DNA of 41,993 nt, from the NCBI GenBank assembly GCA_002313925.1, contig DCAZ01000110.1, positions 18,285 through 60,277 of the forward strand, in the 5' to 3' direction. The stretch's first letter is position 1; the number at the start of each line of letters is the position of its first letter. Shown here one piece after another: positions 32,004-39,994 of this stretch. Below the pieces are notes generated by a model. The model saw nothing but the letters and a program-made list of their open reading frames with translations, had not been told where the DNA came from and did not search any database. A program made the position numbers and the translations under genes. The stretch comes from Gemmatimonadales bacterium UBA1120 (lineage in GTDB: Bacteria > Gemmatimonadota > Gemmatimonadetes > Longimicrobiales > Gaopeijiaceae).

Positions 32004-33911
32004 ATGCCTTTTTTGAGACTAATAACTGCCCTGTGGATCCTTTTGCTTCCTGCAAATGTGGGTGCACAAGAACTTTTGGATTCTCCCTTGGTCATCCTGA
32101 CTGATGTTCCCTTCGAGTTGACCCTACAGGGTGCAAGTCAAACTTCGACACAGTATGAAGTGCGAAGCGCAACCGGTTTGATCTTGGCTGAAGGGACGAT
32201 CTCGCCTCAGGGTGTTTCAGTGGTGACGGGCCTTGAGATCGGATCTATAGAGCAACTTCCCCTTCAAGTACTCATCGGCGACCGCTCGGACGAACTGGAA
32301 CCGACCCTCATCCCTGGGTGGTTTTCAGTATTGCCTCCTATTCTAGCAATCTTGCTGGCCCTGATCTTCCGAGAAGCGATCACTGCCCTTTTTGCAGGAG
32401 TGTGGCTCGGTGCTCTGGCGGTCGCGGGATTTAACCCTCTAAAAGCTACAGGTCGACTGATAGACCAATTCGTAGTCCCTGCGCTTACTGACGCTGATCA
32501 TGTCGCAATCCTCGTCTTCTCGCTCCTGCTAGGAGGTATGGTAGGAATCATCGCTCGCAACGGTGGAACCATGGGCATCGTCGAGAGTGTCACACCCTTC
32601 GCTCGGAGTGCCAAACGAGGAAAGATCGCTACCTGGGCAGCAGGCCTAGCAATCTTTTTTGACGACTATGCGAATACACTGATCGTTGGAAATACAATGC
32701 GACCGATTACCGATCGGCTCAGGATATCGCGTGAAAAACTCGCTTATATAGTCGACTCAACAGCAGCCCCTGTTGCAGCACTGGTGCCCATATCGACTTG
32801 GGTTGGCTATGAAATCAGCCTCATTTCGGATGGGCTACGAATCGCAGCTGAACAGAATCCGAATGGGGCAGACGTGATCCTGTCCCAAAACCCCTTTGAC
32901 TTATTTATCCAGACCATCCCCTTCCTGTTCTACCCCCTACTCGCGCTGCTCTTCGTACTCATGACATCGGTGATGAATCGTGATTTTGGCCCGATGGCAG
33001 AAGCGGAACTGCGAGCAGCAACCAAAGGCGAGCTTCATAGGCCAGGTGCAACGCTTGCTACTGATACGTCTTCAGAGCTAATGAGTCCGAAGAAAGGCCT
33101 AACCTATCGATGGTGGAACGCCGCTCTCCCGGTACTAACCGTGATTGTGGTTGTCTTGGCAGGGCTCTACACAACTGGACGCACAAGCGTCGGTCCGGAT
33201 GCTTCTCTGAGAGAGGTGTTCGCTGAAGCTGACCCGTTTTCTACCCTGTTGTGGGGATCACTGGCCGGGTGTCTGGTTGCTATTCTGATCTCAATTGGAC
33301 AGAGGATGCTGACCGTGCAGGAATGTATTGATGCATGGCTCGGGGGCATGAAGGCAATGATGATCGCGATGGTCATATTGACTCTGGCTTGGTCGCTCGG
33401 ATCCGTCACAGAAGCAATAGGCACCGCACAGTACTTGTCTCTGCTGCTATCGGACCGTATCAGCTTGGAGCTAATCCCATTGATTGTCTTCGTTACTTGT
33501 GCAGCAATGGCTTTTGCTACCGGAACCTCGTGGGGGACAATGGCAATCATGCTCCCGGTTGTAATTCCCCTCACTATCTCCTTGGGTGGGGCTGCCACAT
33601 ATCCCGGTGGCGACCAAATGGAAATCCTTTTGGGAGCAACGGCGTCCGTCCTAGCTGGTGCAATTTTTGGAGACCATTGCTCGCCGATATCAGACACTAC
33701 TGTGCTCTCATCCACAGCATCCGCCTGCGATCACATGGATCACGTCCGGACCCAGCTGCCCTATGCGGTCCTTGTAGGACTCATCGGGATGGTCTTAGGG
33801 AATGTTGGCACCGCATATGGGTTGCCCCCGTGGGGGGCATTACTTGGGGGTGTGTTCCTGCTATTCCTGTTTCTTCAATTCCGTGGCAGAGTAGTCTCGG
33901 GCGCGGATTGA
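32004..33911 (+). CDS. NhaC-family Na+/H+ antiporter with exported N-terminal domain
   Basis: This 635-residue protein has a signal peptide (residues 1-22, ending VGAQ), then about 80 residues of beta-rich sequence (23-103), then roughly a dozen membrane helices starting near residue 107. The membrane part shows LLLGGMVGIIARNGGTMGIV, AIFFDDYANTLIVGNTMRPI, DSTAAPVAALVPISTWVGYE, FATGTSWGTMAIMLPV and GAIFGDHCSPISDTTVLSS, which are NhaC/YfkN-type ion-transporter blocks with conserved charged residues in helices. Family members exchange Na+ for protons. Some handle other solutes such as amino acids. No ribosome-binding site precedes the ATG. The extra domain would face the periplasm. Confidence 0.88.
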   Translation: MPFLRLITALWILLLPANVGAQELLDSPLVILTDVPFELTLQGASQTSTQYEVRSATGLILAEGTISPQGVSVVTGLEIGSIEQLPLQVLIGDRSDELEPTLIPGWFSVLPPILAILLALIFREAITALFAGVWLGALAVAGFNPLKATGRLIDQFVVPALTDADHVAILVFSLLLGGMVGIIARNGGTMGIVESVTPFARSAKRGKIATWAAGLAIFFDDYANTLIVGNTMRPITDRLRISREKLAYIVDSTAAPVAALVPISTWVGYEISLISDGLRIAAEQNPNGADVILSQNPFDLFIQTIPFLFYPLLALLFVLMTSVMNRDFGPMAEAELRAATKGELHRPGATLATDTSSELMSPKKGLTYRWWNAALPVLTVIVVVLAGLYTTGRTSVGPDASLREVFAEADPFSTLLWGSLAGCLVAILISIGQRMLTVQECIDAWLGGMKAMMIAMVILTLAWSLGSVTEAIGTAQYLSLLLSDRISLELIPLIVFVTCAAMAFATGTSWGTMAIMLPVVIPLTISLGGAATYPGGDQMEILLGATASVLAGAIFGDHCSPISDTTVLSSTASACDHMDHVRTQLPYAVLVGLIGMVLGNVGTAYGLPPWGALLGGVFLLFLFLQFRGRVVSGAD

Positions 33912-33941
33912 GGGACATTAGCCTAAACACGGTCTAAGAAA

Positions 33942-34424
33942 TTATCGCAGACGTTCGAAGAACGCCCTGAGTAACTCTGCGGATTCCTCGGCACGCACCC
34001 CAGAGGTGAGTTCACACCGGTGATTCAATCTTGGTTCCTGAAGGAGGTTTTCAAGGGAACCGGCCATTCCTGCCTTCGGATCTGCCGCAGCGTAGACCAC
34101 CCGAGGAATCCTAGACAGAACGATCGCCCCAGCACACATAGCGCACGGTTCTAGGGTCACATAGAGCGTGGTGTCTAGGAGTCTCCAGTCTCCCTGTACC
34201 ATCGAAGCCGAACGAATTGTCAGAAGTTCTGCGTGCGAGGTGGCATCAGCATCAGCCACAGTTCGGTTATGAGCCTCAGCCAGTACCTCTGTTCCACGAA
34301 CCAATACTGCTCCGACAGGAACTTCCTCAGTGGATGCGGCTATCTTGGCTAACTCAAGGGCACGCCCCATCCAAATCTGGTCATCATCAGAGTGTTCTAG
34401 AGTGGAATGGCTAAGCAGGTGCAA
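33942..34424 (-). CDS. tadA: tRNA-specific adenosine(34) deaminase TadA
   Basis: This 160-residue zinc deaminase converts A34 to inosine in tRNA-Arg(ACG). The zinc and catalytic motif HAE is at residues 64-66 and the second motif PCAMC supplies Cys94 and Cys97 (LEPCAMCAGAIVLSRIPRV). VPVGAVLVRG and the C-terminal helix complete the fold. I use the TTG at 34422-34424, which gives 18 residues before WMGRALELAK. An internal ATG at 34368-34370 would remove part of the normal first helix. It follows the lexA-like gene by 10 bases and is probably co-transcribed with it. Confidence 0.93.
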   Translation of the reverse strand: MHLLSHSTLEHSDDDQIWMGRALELAKIAASTEEVPVGAVLVRGTEVLAEAHNRTVADADATSHAELLTIRSASMVQGDWRLLDTTLYVTLEPCAMCAGAIVLSRIPRVVYAAADPKAGMAGSLENLLQEPRLNHRCELTSGVRAEESAELLRAFFERLR

Positions 34425-34434
34425 TCGCGAATCA

Positions 34435-35133
34435 CTAGTGTTGTGTCAAGTTGACCTTGGACCCGTTGTCCATTCTTCTGTATAGGCCGATAACGCGTCC
34501 CAGCAAGTCTAGTGTCGGTGGCTCTATCAGGCTCTCATTCTTCCCTGGCTGGAGTGACTCAAGCCTAGCCGCTGCTCCCGCTTCGGTAAAACGGTAGTAC
34601 GAAATTCCCTCACCAAGATCAGCAGCGATAATCGCTCCAGTCTCTAATTGCTCCATACTAGCCGGTGAGATAAGGATGTGATCCCCTTCTTCAACACCAA
34701 GTAAAGCAAGGTCATTAACCGCAGCAACAACTATGAAGGATCCCTCAAGTCCACCCATCCTGCGGTCGACCGAAAGGTGAACTTCCGCATCCTCGATCCG
34801 GAATTCAGAAACAGTTTCCGGAACCCGATCAAAACAGGGGACAGAGACAGTCTGGGTATTGAGATCAATCCCAAGTATTCTCACCCCTCTTGAACGGGAC
34901 GGGTCTCGTTCAAGAAAGCCCTTGTCGGCAAGGACCTGAAGGTGCTCCGACACAGTCTTCGTACTCTTAATCCCGAAACGTTTCCCGATTTCGCGGATCG
35001 AAGGTTGATACGTATTAGACCGGAGGTACTGGACCATGAAGTTCAGGATTTCCCTCTCGAGTCCAGGGAGTGACTCTACCCGTGCTTCTGGGGCATCGAT
35101 TTGCGGCTGAGAAGTTGTGTCTGAGCGGGCCAA
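34435..35133 (-). CDS. LexA-family repressor lacking the self-cleavage residues
   Basis: This 232-residue protein has a LexA-type winged helix (about residues 24-86: LEREILNFMVQYL, PSIREIGKRFGIKSTKTVSE, LADKGFLERD, SRGVRIL) and an S24-like C-terminal domain. Hand alignment to E. coli LexA anchors on VPCFDRV, SFIVV and GVEEGDHILI. The Ala-Gly scissile bond is replaced (RVPET, 103-107), the catalytic Ser of GMSM by Asp141 (VNDL), and the catalytic Lys by Tyr180 (ISYYRF). It should therefore bind DNA but not self-cleave. The start is a TTG at 35131-35133. Upstream lie a good promoter and an inverted repeat that could be its own operator. The tadA gene follows 10 bases later. Confidence 0.85.
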   Translation of the reverse strand: MARSDTTSQPQIDAPEARVESLPGLEREILNFMVQYLRSNTYQPSIREIGKRFGIKSTKTVSEHLQVLADKGFLERDPSRSRGVRILGIDLNTQTVSVPCFDRVPETVSEFRIEDAEVHLSVDRRMGGLEGSFIVVAAVNDLALLGVEEGDHILISPASMEQLETGAIIAADLGEGISYYRFTEAGAAARLESLQPGKNESLIEPPTLDLLGRVIGLYRRMDNGSKVNLTQH

Positions 35134-35158
35134 TATGGAATCTCTGAAGAGCAGTGAA

Positions 35159-35179
35159 TTAGCCCGAATCCTGGCTTAA
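35159..35179. promoter_or_regulatory. Inverted repeat near the lexA-like start site, candidate autoregulatory box
   Basis: TTAGCC (35159-35164) and GGCTTAA (35173-35179) form a near-palindrome (one extra T in the right arm) around the predicted transcription start of the lexA-like gene. LexA proteins usually repress their own gene through a palindrome at this position, and recognition sequences vary between phyla. Whether other copies occur upstream of repair genes cannot be tested from this window. Confidence 0.3.
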
Positions 35180-35184
35180 GCGCT

Positions 35185-35214
35185 ATCCTAATGTGCGCCT
35201 CGGAAGAGTGTCAA
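35185..35214 (-). promoter_or_regulatory. Predicted promoter of the lexA-like gene
   Basis: On the minus strand a perfect -35 TTGACA (35209-35214) is followed after 18 bases by TAGGAT (35185-35190). The expected start near 35178 leaves a leader of about 45 bases before the TTG start codon. Confidence 0.6.
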
Positions 35215-35343
35215 GAAAGACCCTAGCAAAAGGTTCCCGCAGGCCTGATCACGATCCATACTCTCTCAACAACATTCTCGCTAAGAATACGAGCGGATAC
35301 ACCCAGTCGAGTTATCGGATAAGGGCGCAATACACCGGAGGGC

Positions 35344-37695
35344 TCACCCGCCGAGTTTCTTTAAAAGCAGCTCCCGAGCCACCTTCGGATCGGCTGCCCC
35401 GTTCGTGCTCTTCATTACTTCCCCAACAAACATACCGATTAGTCCTGACTTCCCTGCTTGGTATTCAATGACTTTCTCCGGCCATGCTGCAAGAATCTCT
35501 TCAATGACACTCTCAAGTGCACTGCGGTCAGAGACTTTCTCTAGTCCCATTTCCACTATGAGTTGGTGCGGATCACCACCCTCGTCAATCATACGTGCGA
35601 GGACATCCTTACCAGCCCTGCGCGAGAGTCGATCCGCAGCAACAAGAGCAACAAGCTGACCCAAGCCTTCACCATCAAACGTGAGATCTTTCAACCTGCG
35701 TGCTCCCAGCAGGCCTCGTACATCTGTCGTTAGCCAGCCCGCCACCTCAGCAGGCTCATCATATACGGCAAGGGCTTTCTCAAAAAAATCTGAAACCTCG
35801 GGAGACGTCGTTAGTAGATCCGCCTGCTCCAAAGTCAGTCCCAGGTCATCACTGTAGCGTTCGAAGCGAGCCATAAGTTGGGGATCAGCTGCACGGGCCG
35901 CCTCACGTGACTCATTTACCGCAGGCTTTTCAGGCCTCCTGGGATTATTCATAACTTTTTCAGAGCCACTCTTACCTTTCGGAACTTTCACATCTGATTT
36001 GGCGGCACTACGGCTCCAGCTGTCTTTCAAGGATACGATACGATTAAAGACCAACTCTTCCCCTACCCCATCGACTGGATCCTTCCAGAAATAACCGGTT
36101 CGTTCAAACTGGTAGCGTGTATCAGGTGAGTCGTCACTGATAGATGGCTCGACTTTGGCCCCCTCCAGGATCCTCAAAGAGTCAGGGTTTATGCGTGAGA
36201 CAATTTCCTCATCCTCATCTGAATCACTCTCTGGAATCTCTAAGAAGAGATGATCATACATCCGAATCTCCGCAGTCAGAGCATGGGCTGCAGATACCCA
36301 CTGGATCGTGCCCTTAACTTTTCGCCCGGCAGTTCCCTTCCCACCACGGCTCTCGGAATCATGAGTGCAGTGTAATTCCACTAACTGGCCAGCTTTATCA
36401 CGAACCACTTTCTCACACCGTATCACGTACGCATGCCGCAGCCTGACCTCCCCACCAGGTACAAGTCTCCGAAAACCAGGTGGCGGATCTTCTTCAAAAT
36501 CCGTCCGTTCGATAAAAAGCTCATTTGAGAACGGCACCATCCGAGTTCCCTCCCGTGGCACATCATGCGGGAAATAAGGAGCCTCGAATTCTTCAGTCTG
36601 ACCATCCGGGTAATTAGTCAGTACAATCTTGATCGGGTCTAGTACCGCCATCACCCGCGGCGCAGCCTGATTGAGCACCTCTCGGATCGCATACTCAAGC
36701 TTGCCAATGTCTACCACTGATTGTGCCTTAGCGACCCCGATCATTTTGCAAAACAGCCTAAGCGCCTCGGGGGGCACACCTCTACGACGAATCCCCCTGA
36801 CAGTGGATAGTCTTGGATCATCCCAGCCACTTACAATTCCTGCTTCAACGAGCGGAATAATTCTCCTTTTCGATAACACAGCATATTCGAGATCTAGGCG
36901 AGCAAATTCATACTGATGAGTCCGGGGCTCCTCAAATCCGACATTGTCTAAAACCCAATCGTACAACTCTCGATTGTTTTCAAATTCGAGCGTACATATC
37001 GAATGGGTCACGTCTTCAAAGGCATCCTCAAGACAGTGGGCGTAGTCGTACATAGGGTAGATGCACCATTCATCCCCTTGCCGGTAATGCCTTGCGTGCC
37101 GGATCCGGTACAGCACCGGATCTCGCATCAGCATATTCGCGGACTCTAGATCAATCTTAGCACGTAGCACGTGCGTTCCACCTTCGAACTCACCTTCTTG
37201 CATACGGCGAAAGAAATCTAGGTTTTCATCCACTGTGCGATCACGATACCGACCCGGTGTGCCCGCTTTCGTTACTGTGCCTCGTCCTTCACGTATTTCT
37301 TCTTCGCTCTCTGAGTCAACGTAGGCCAAGCCCTTCTCAATCAGGATGACCGCACAATCATACATCCGTTCGAAGTAGTCTGACGCAAAATAGAGGTGTT
37401 CACCCCAGTCGAAGCCAAGCCAGCGGATGTCTTCCTGAAATCCAACGACAAAAGCTTCATTCTCGCCCTCAGGGTTCGTGTCGTCGTAGCGAAGATGACA
37501 CACACCTCCAAATTCCTTCGCAACCCCAAAGTTGAGGCACACTGACTTCGCATGACCGATGTGCATGAACCCATTTGGTTCCGGGGGAAAGCGCGTGACA
37601 ACTCGACCACCGTAGCGTCCGCTCTCGGTGTCCTCTGCCACAATTTGGCGGATAAAATCCGCACCGGGCTTAGGGTTGGCCACTTCTCTACTCAT
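35344..37695 (-). CDS. glnS: Glutaminyl-tRNA synthetase with C-terminal GatB/YqeY-like domain
   Basis: This 783-residue class I synthetase charges tRNA-Gln. RFPPEPNGFMHIGHAKS (about 35-51) has the HIGH motif, and VLSKRRI is the KMSKS-equivalent. The two anticodon-binding beta-barrels follow, ending near VGEELVFNRIVSLKDSW. A basic linker leads to about 200 C-terminal residues (LTLEQADLLTTSPEVSDFFE, then WLTTDVRGLL, ending AADPKVARELLLKKL) that match the tail of GatB and YqeY, as known for Deinococcus GlnRS, where the added domain aids tRNA binding. I chose the ATG at 37693-37695. A TTG at 37716 is also in frame. Its stop lies 210 bases upstream of the lexA-like start. Confidence 0.95.
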   Translation of the reverse strand: MSREVANPKPGADFIRQIVAEDTESGRYGGRVVTRFPPEPNGFMHIGHAKSVCLNFGVAKEFGGVCHLRYDDTNPEGENEAFVVGFQEDIRWLGFDWGEHLYFASDYFERMYDCAVILIEKGLAYVDSESEEEIREGRGTVTKAGTPGRYRDRTVDENLDFFRRMQEGEFEGGTHVLRAKIDLESANMLMRDPVLYRIRHARHYRQGDEWCIYPMYDYAHCLEDAFEDVTHSICTLEFENNRELYDWVLDNVGFEEPRTHQYEFARLDLEYAVLSKRRIIPLVEAGIVSGWDDPRLSTVRGIRRRGVPPEALRLFCKMIGVAKAQSVVDIGKLEYAIREVLNQAAPRVMAVLDPIKIVLTNYPDGQTEEFEAPYFPHDVPREGTRMVPFSNELFIERTDFEEDPPPGFRRLVPGGEVRLRHAYVIRCEKVVRDKAGQLVELHCTHDSESRGGKGTAGRKVKGTIQWVSAAHALTAEIRMYDHLFLEIPESDSDEDEEIVSRINPDSLRILEGAKVEPSISDDSPDTRYQFERTGYFWKDPVDGVGEELVFNRIVSLKDSWSRSAAKSDVKVPKGKSGSEKVMNNPRRPEKPAVNESREAARAADPQLMARFERYSDDLGLTLEQADLLTTSPEVSDFFEKALAVYDEPAEVAGWLTTDVRGLLGARRLKDLTFDGEGLGQLVALVAADRLSRRAGKDVLARMIDEGGDPHQLIVEMGLEKVSDRSALESVIEEILAAWPEKVIEYQAGKSGLIGMFVGEVMKSTNGAADPKVARELLLKKLGG

Positions 37696-37752
37696 TTCGC
37701 TGGAAACATAGCACAAGCTCGTCAGAGTCTCTCACGTACTCTACGTGTGCAC

Positions 37753-37780
37753 AAAAAAACGGGGGCCCAACGGCCCCCGT
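37753..37780 (-). terminator. Strong intrinsic terminator after the Tyr/Gly-rich protein gene
   Basis: ACGGGGGCC (37759-37767) and GGCCCCCGT (37772-37780) form a perfect 9-base GC-rich stem with a 4-base loop. On the minus strand a run of T (37753-37758, continuing the stem's last pair) follows directly. It lies 28 bases past the stop at 37808 and insulates glnS from the upstream pair. Confidence 0.9.
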
Positions 37781-37807
37781 CTATTCTCTATAAGATCGCT
37801 TTTCCTA

Positions 37808-39028
37808 TCAGGAAGGTCCTCCACCACCTCTGCGTTTAGCAGTGCGGCCAGTCGATGACCCCCCACTAGCCGCTCCTGTGCTGGTACCTGCGCCTGAAGA
37901 CCCTCCTACCGACTGTGTTGGCCCGGTACGTGAGCCCTGATCACCAGCCCGATATCCCCGGCCATTATACACACGGCCGCCAGATTCAGGATTGGATTCT
38001 CTCCGGTTCACGATCACCGTGGTCGGCATATAGTAACGACCCGAAGAGTAACCAGAGTAGTAACCCTGGTAGCCGTAACCATAGAGAGACCCATAGGAAT
38101 ATCGGCTGTATGGGCTATAGCCGTAGTATGAATACGGACCGTACCCGTAGTTATAGAAAGGGCTCCTAGAGTAGATGCCATAACCATAAATAGGACGCAC
38201 CGATCGCCCATTGAAAGAGCTCCGGTCGCCGCCCATCGAAGCACCAGCTTCACCAGCGATTGCAAACGTTTCCGGATAGGATACCGCAACCACGACGTCA
38301 ATGATGCTCTCGGAAACCCCTGCATCAGCGAGTTTCACGAGGGCATCTGCATCGATCGCAAAACGCTCGCTACGCTCAGCTACCCAAGCCTCCACAGCTT
38401 TCGTGTCCACCCGCTCAGCTGCTTCCACAACATCTTCAAGCAAGATATTCCGAGCCGCATAGATCCGAGCTGCCTGGAGGGCCATCCCCATATCCTGTGT
38501 GAAGTAGGTGCTGTCTTCGACACCCTCCTCCAGCATGCGTTCAGGACCTACCAGACGATAACTCTGCACCCAGGCCACCTGTTCTCCACCTACGTCCATC
38601 GAGCGCACGTCAATCCACTGGGTCGGCGCCACTAAAGACATGATCCCGGTGGCAGTGCGAGCGATCTCCTCCCCACATATGAACTCGGATCTCGTGAACA
38701 CCCTGCGCCCATCTCGAGAGAACTCGGCAGAATCCCAACCCTCACAGCCCTCTATGCTTCTCGGGTGGCTAGTTCCATCCGCTACCAGTAAGTCACTCGT
38801 AACGACTTCACCGCCTGATACTGTGTAAAGTTCTACACCATCATCTGTCGGTTCGACGCATAGAACCCCGTCGGTGGCACCTTGGCCGGTCGGTGCCCAA
38901 CACCCTACAAAGGGCAACCAACGTCCATCCATTTCCTGTGCCGAAGCCGGAGTGCTCGTAGCCAAAACCATTAAGGAAGCGACTGCGAGGAGTGGGAATG
39001 TCCGGAAAGAGAAGTGGGATAATGTCAT
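37808..39028 (-). CDS. Exported protein with Tyr/Gly-rich segment, function unknown
   Basis: I start this 406-residue protein at the ATG 39026-39028 (MTLSHFSFRTFPLLAV), behind AAAGGA. The frame extends upstream without a better start. Residues 1-31 are a signal peptide ending PASAQ. A compact domain with four cysteines (about 43, 57, 95, 118) may be disulfide-bonded and starts DGRWLPFVGCWAPTG. A helical middle (ALQAARIYAARNILLEDV, ADALVKLADAGVSESIIDVV) follows. Residues about 279-334 are a low-complexity Tyr-Gly-Ser tract (repeats like YGYGPYSYYGYSPYS), and the tail is Gly/Ser/Thr-rich and basic. It may be a surface or matrix protein. It is 19 bases after a barrel gene and ends at a strong terminator. 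Confidence 0.75.
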   Translation of the reverse strand: MTLSHFSFRTFPLLAVASLMVLATSTPASAQEMDGRWLPFVGCWAPTGQGATDGVLCVEPTDDGVELYTVSGGEVVTSDLLVADGTSHPRSIEGCEGWDSAEFSRDGRRVFTRSEFICGEEIARTATGIMSLVAPTQWIDVRSMDVGGEQVAWVQSYRLVGPERMLEEGVEDSTYFTQDMGMALQAARIYAARNILLEDVVEAAERVDTKAVEAWVAERSERFAIDADALVKLADAGVSESIIDVVVAVSYPETFAIAGEAGASMGGDRSSFNGRSVRPIYGYGIYSRSPFYNYGYGPYSYYGYSPYSRYSYGSLYGYGYQGYYSGYSSGRYYMPTTVIVNRRESNPESGGRVYNGRGYRAGDQGSRTGPTQSVGGSSGAGTSTGAASGGSSTGRTAKRRGGGGPS

Positions 39029-39047
39029 TACTCTAATCCTTTCCCGA

Positions 39048-39812
39048 TCAGAATCGGGCCCCAATGCTCACGGTGAACTGTATGCCAGCAAGATCCATCT
39101 TATCGAAATCTACAAAATCACGACCAAGTTCGCCTCTTCCCCAGCGATAGCGTCCTTCTGTCGTGAGAAACAGACTCTTATTTAGTGAAATATCCATCCC
39201 TGCGAAAGCATGAGCCTGTATTGCCGTGCCCTTGCCCATGAAACGATCGTAGAAGATATCGAGGGTTTCAAAGTCCACGAAATCACCCACTTGCTCAAAA
39301 TTATACCAGATGACGCCACCGCCAACACCCATAAATGGCACTAACCGTTTCGGAATCCAAGCAAACCGTCCGATCTGTCGTCCTCGATCACTCAAGTAAT
39401 ATTTGGCGCTGACCGTGACCGGAGTCGTGGAAAAAATCGTTTCCTGTTCAATGGGCAGATCATCTCCGTCTACCCAGTCGCGGAATTCAGAAGGGAGAGA
39501 ACTCTCTGCATGACCCACTCCAAATACTAGATCGAGACGATCTGAAAGTTGGATAGCAGCTTCGCCGCCGAGATAGCTTCTGTGAAAATCACTCTTCTCG
39601 AGCGTCAGTTGTTCTTGGGCAAAGTCGAAGATCTCACTCTTCGCATTTGGGATCGAGTACCCCAAACTGAACGCGAACGAGAATTTTGGTGTTTCAAATA
39701 GGAACCCCTCGCCGCCCCGCCCGGATTGTGCAAAAGAAATCTCGGGCACAGTAAACGCTACGCTGAGTGCTATAACGCCACAACAAAGCTTATGTAGCTC
39801 TTGCCTTTTCAT
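39048..39812 (-). CDS. Outer-membrane beta-barrel protein (OmpA/OmpW-like size)
   Basis: This 254-residue protein begins at an ATG with GGGAGGG upstream. The signal peptide covers about residues 1-28 (ending ISFAQ). The rest alternates amphipathic strands (FSFAFSLGYSIPNA, YLGGEAAIQLSDRLDLVFGVG, VTVSAKYYL, LVPFMGVGGGVIWYNF, IQAHAFAGMDISL, SLFLTTEGRYRWG) and finishes in IGARF, an aromatic C-terminal residue recognised by the BAM machinery. It is consistent with an 8- to 10-strand barrel. No specific family is recognised. It is co-directional with, and 19 bases upstream of, the Tyr/Gly-rich exported protein. Confidence 0.78.
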   Translation of the reverse strand: MKRQELHKLCCGVIALSVAFTVPEISFAQSGRGGEGFLFETPKFSFAFSLGYSIPNAKSEIFDFAQEQLTLEKSDFHRSYLGGEAAIQLSDRLDLVFGVGHAESSLPSEFRDWVDGDDLPIEQETIFSTTPVTVSAKYYLSDRGRQIGRFAWIPKRLVPFMGVGGGVIWYNFEQVGDFVDFETLDIFYDRFMGKGTAIQAHAFAGMDISLNKSLFLTTEGRYRWGRGELGRDFVDFDKMDLAGIQFTVSIGARF

Positions 39813-39994
39813 TATCTCGGCCCTCCCATCTCATCCCACCTGTAAGGACGACTATATCTTAGCGCAAAGGTTATGCCACAAACCTCAGCTCTGAAGAACC
39901 CCTAGTTTATGCCGATTTCCATATCGGTTAATCCAGTAACACTACATTCGCTGGACATGAGCGTCACCCCTAGGGGACAGGTCCTACTGTCTGA

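Noticed and set aside
33167..33715. Minus-strand 182-codon frame opposite the antiporter gene
   Set aside because: It mirrors the conserved membrane segments of the antiporter and has no ribosome-binding site or recognisable domain.
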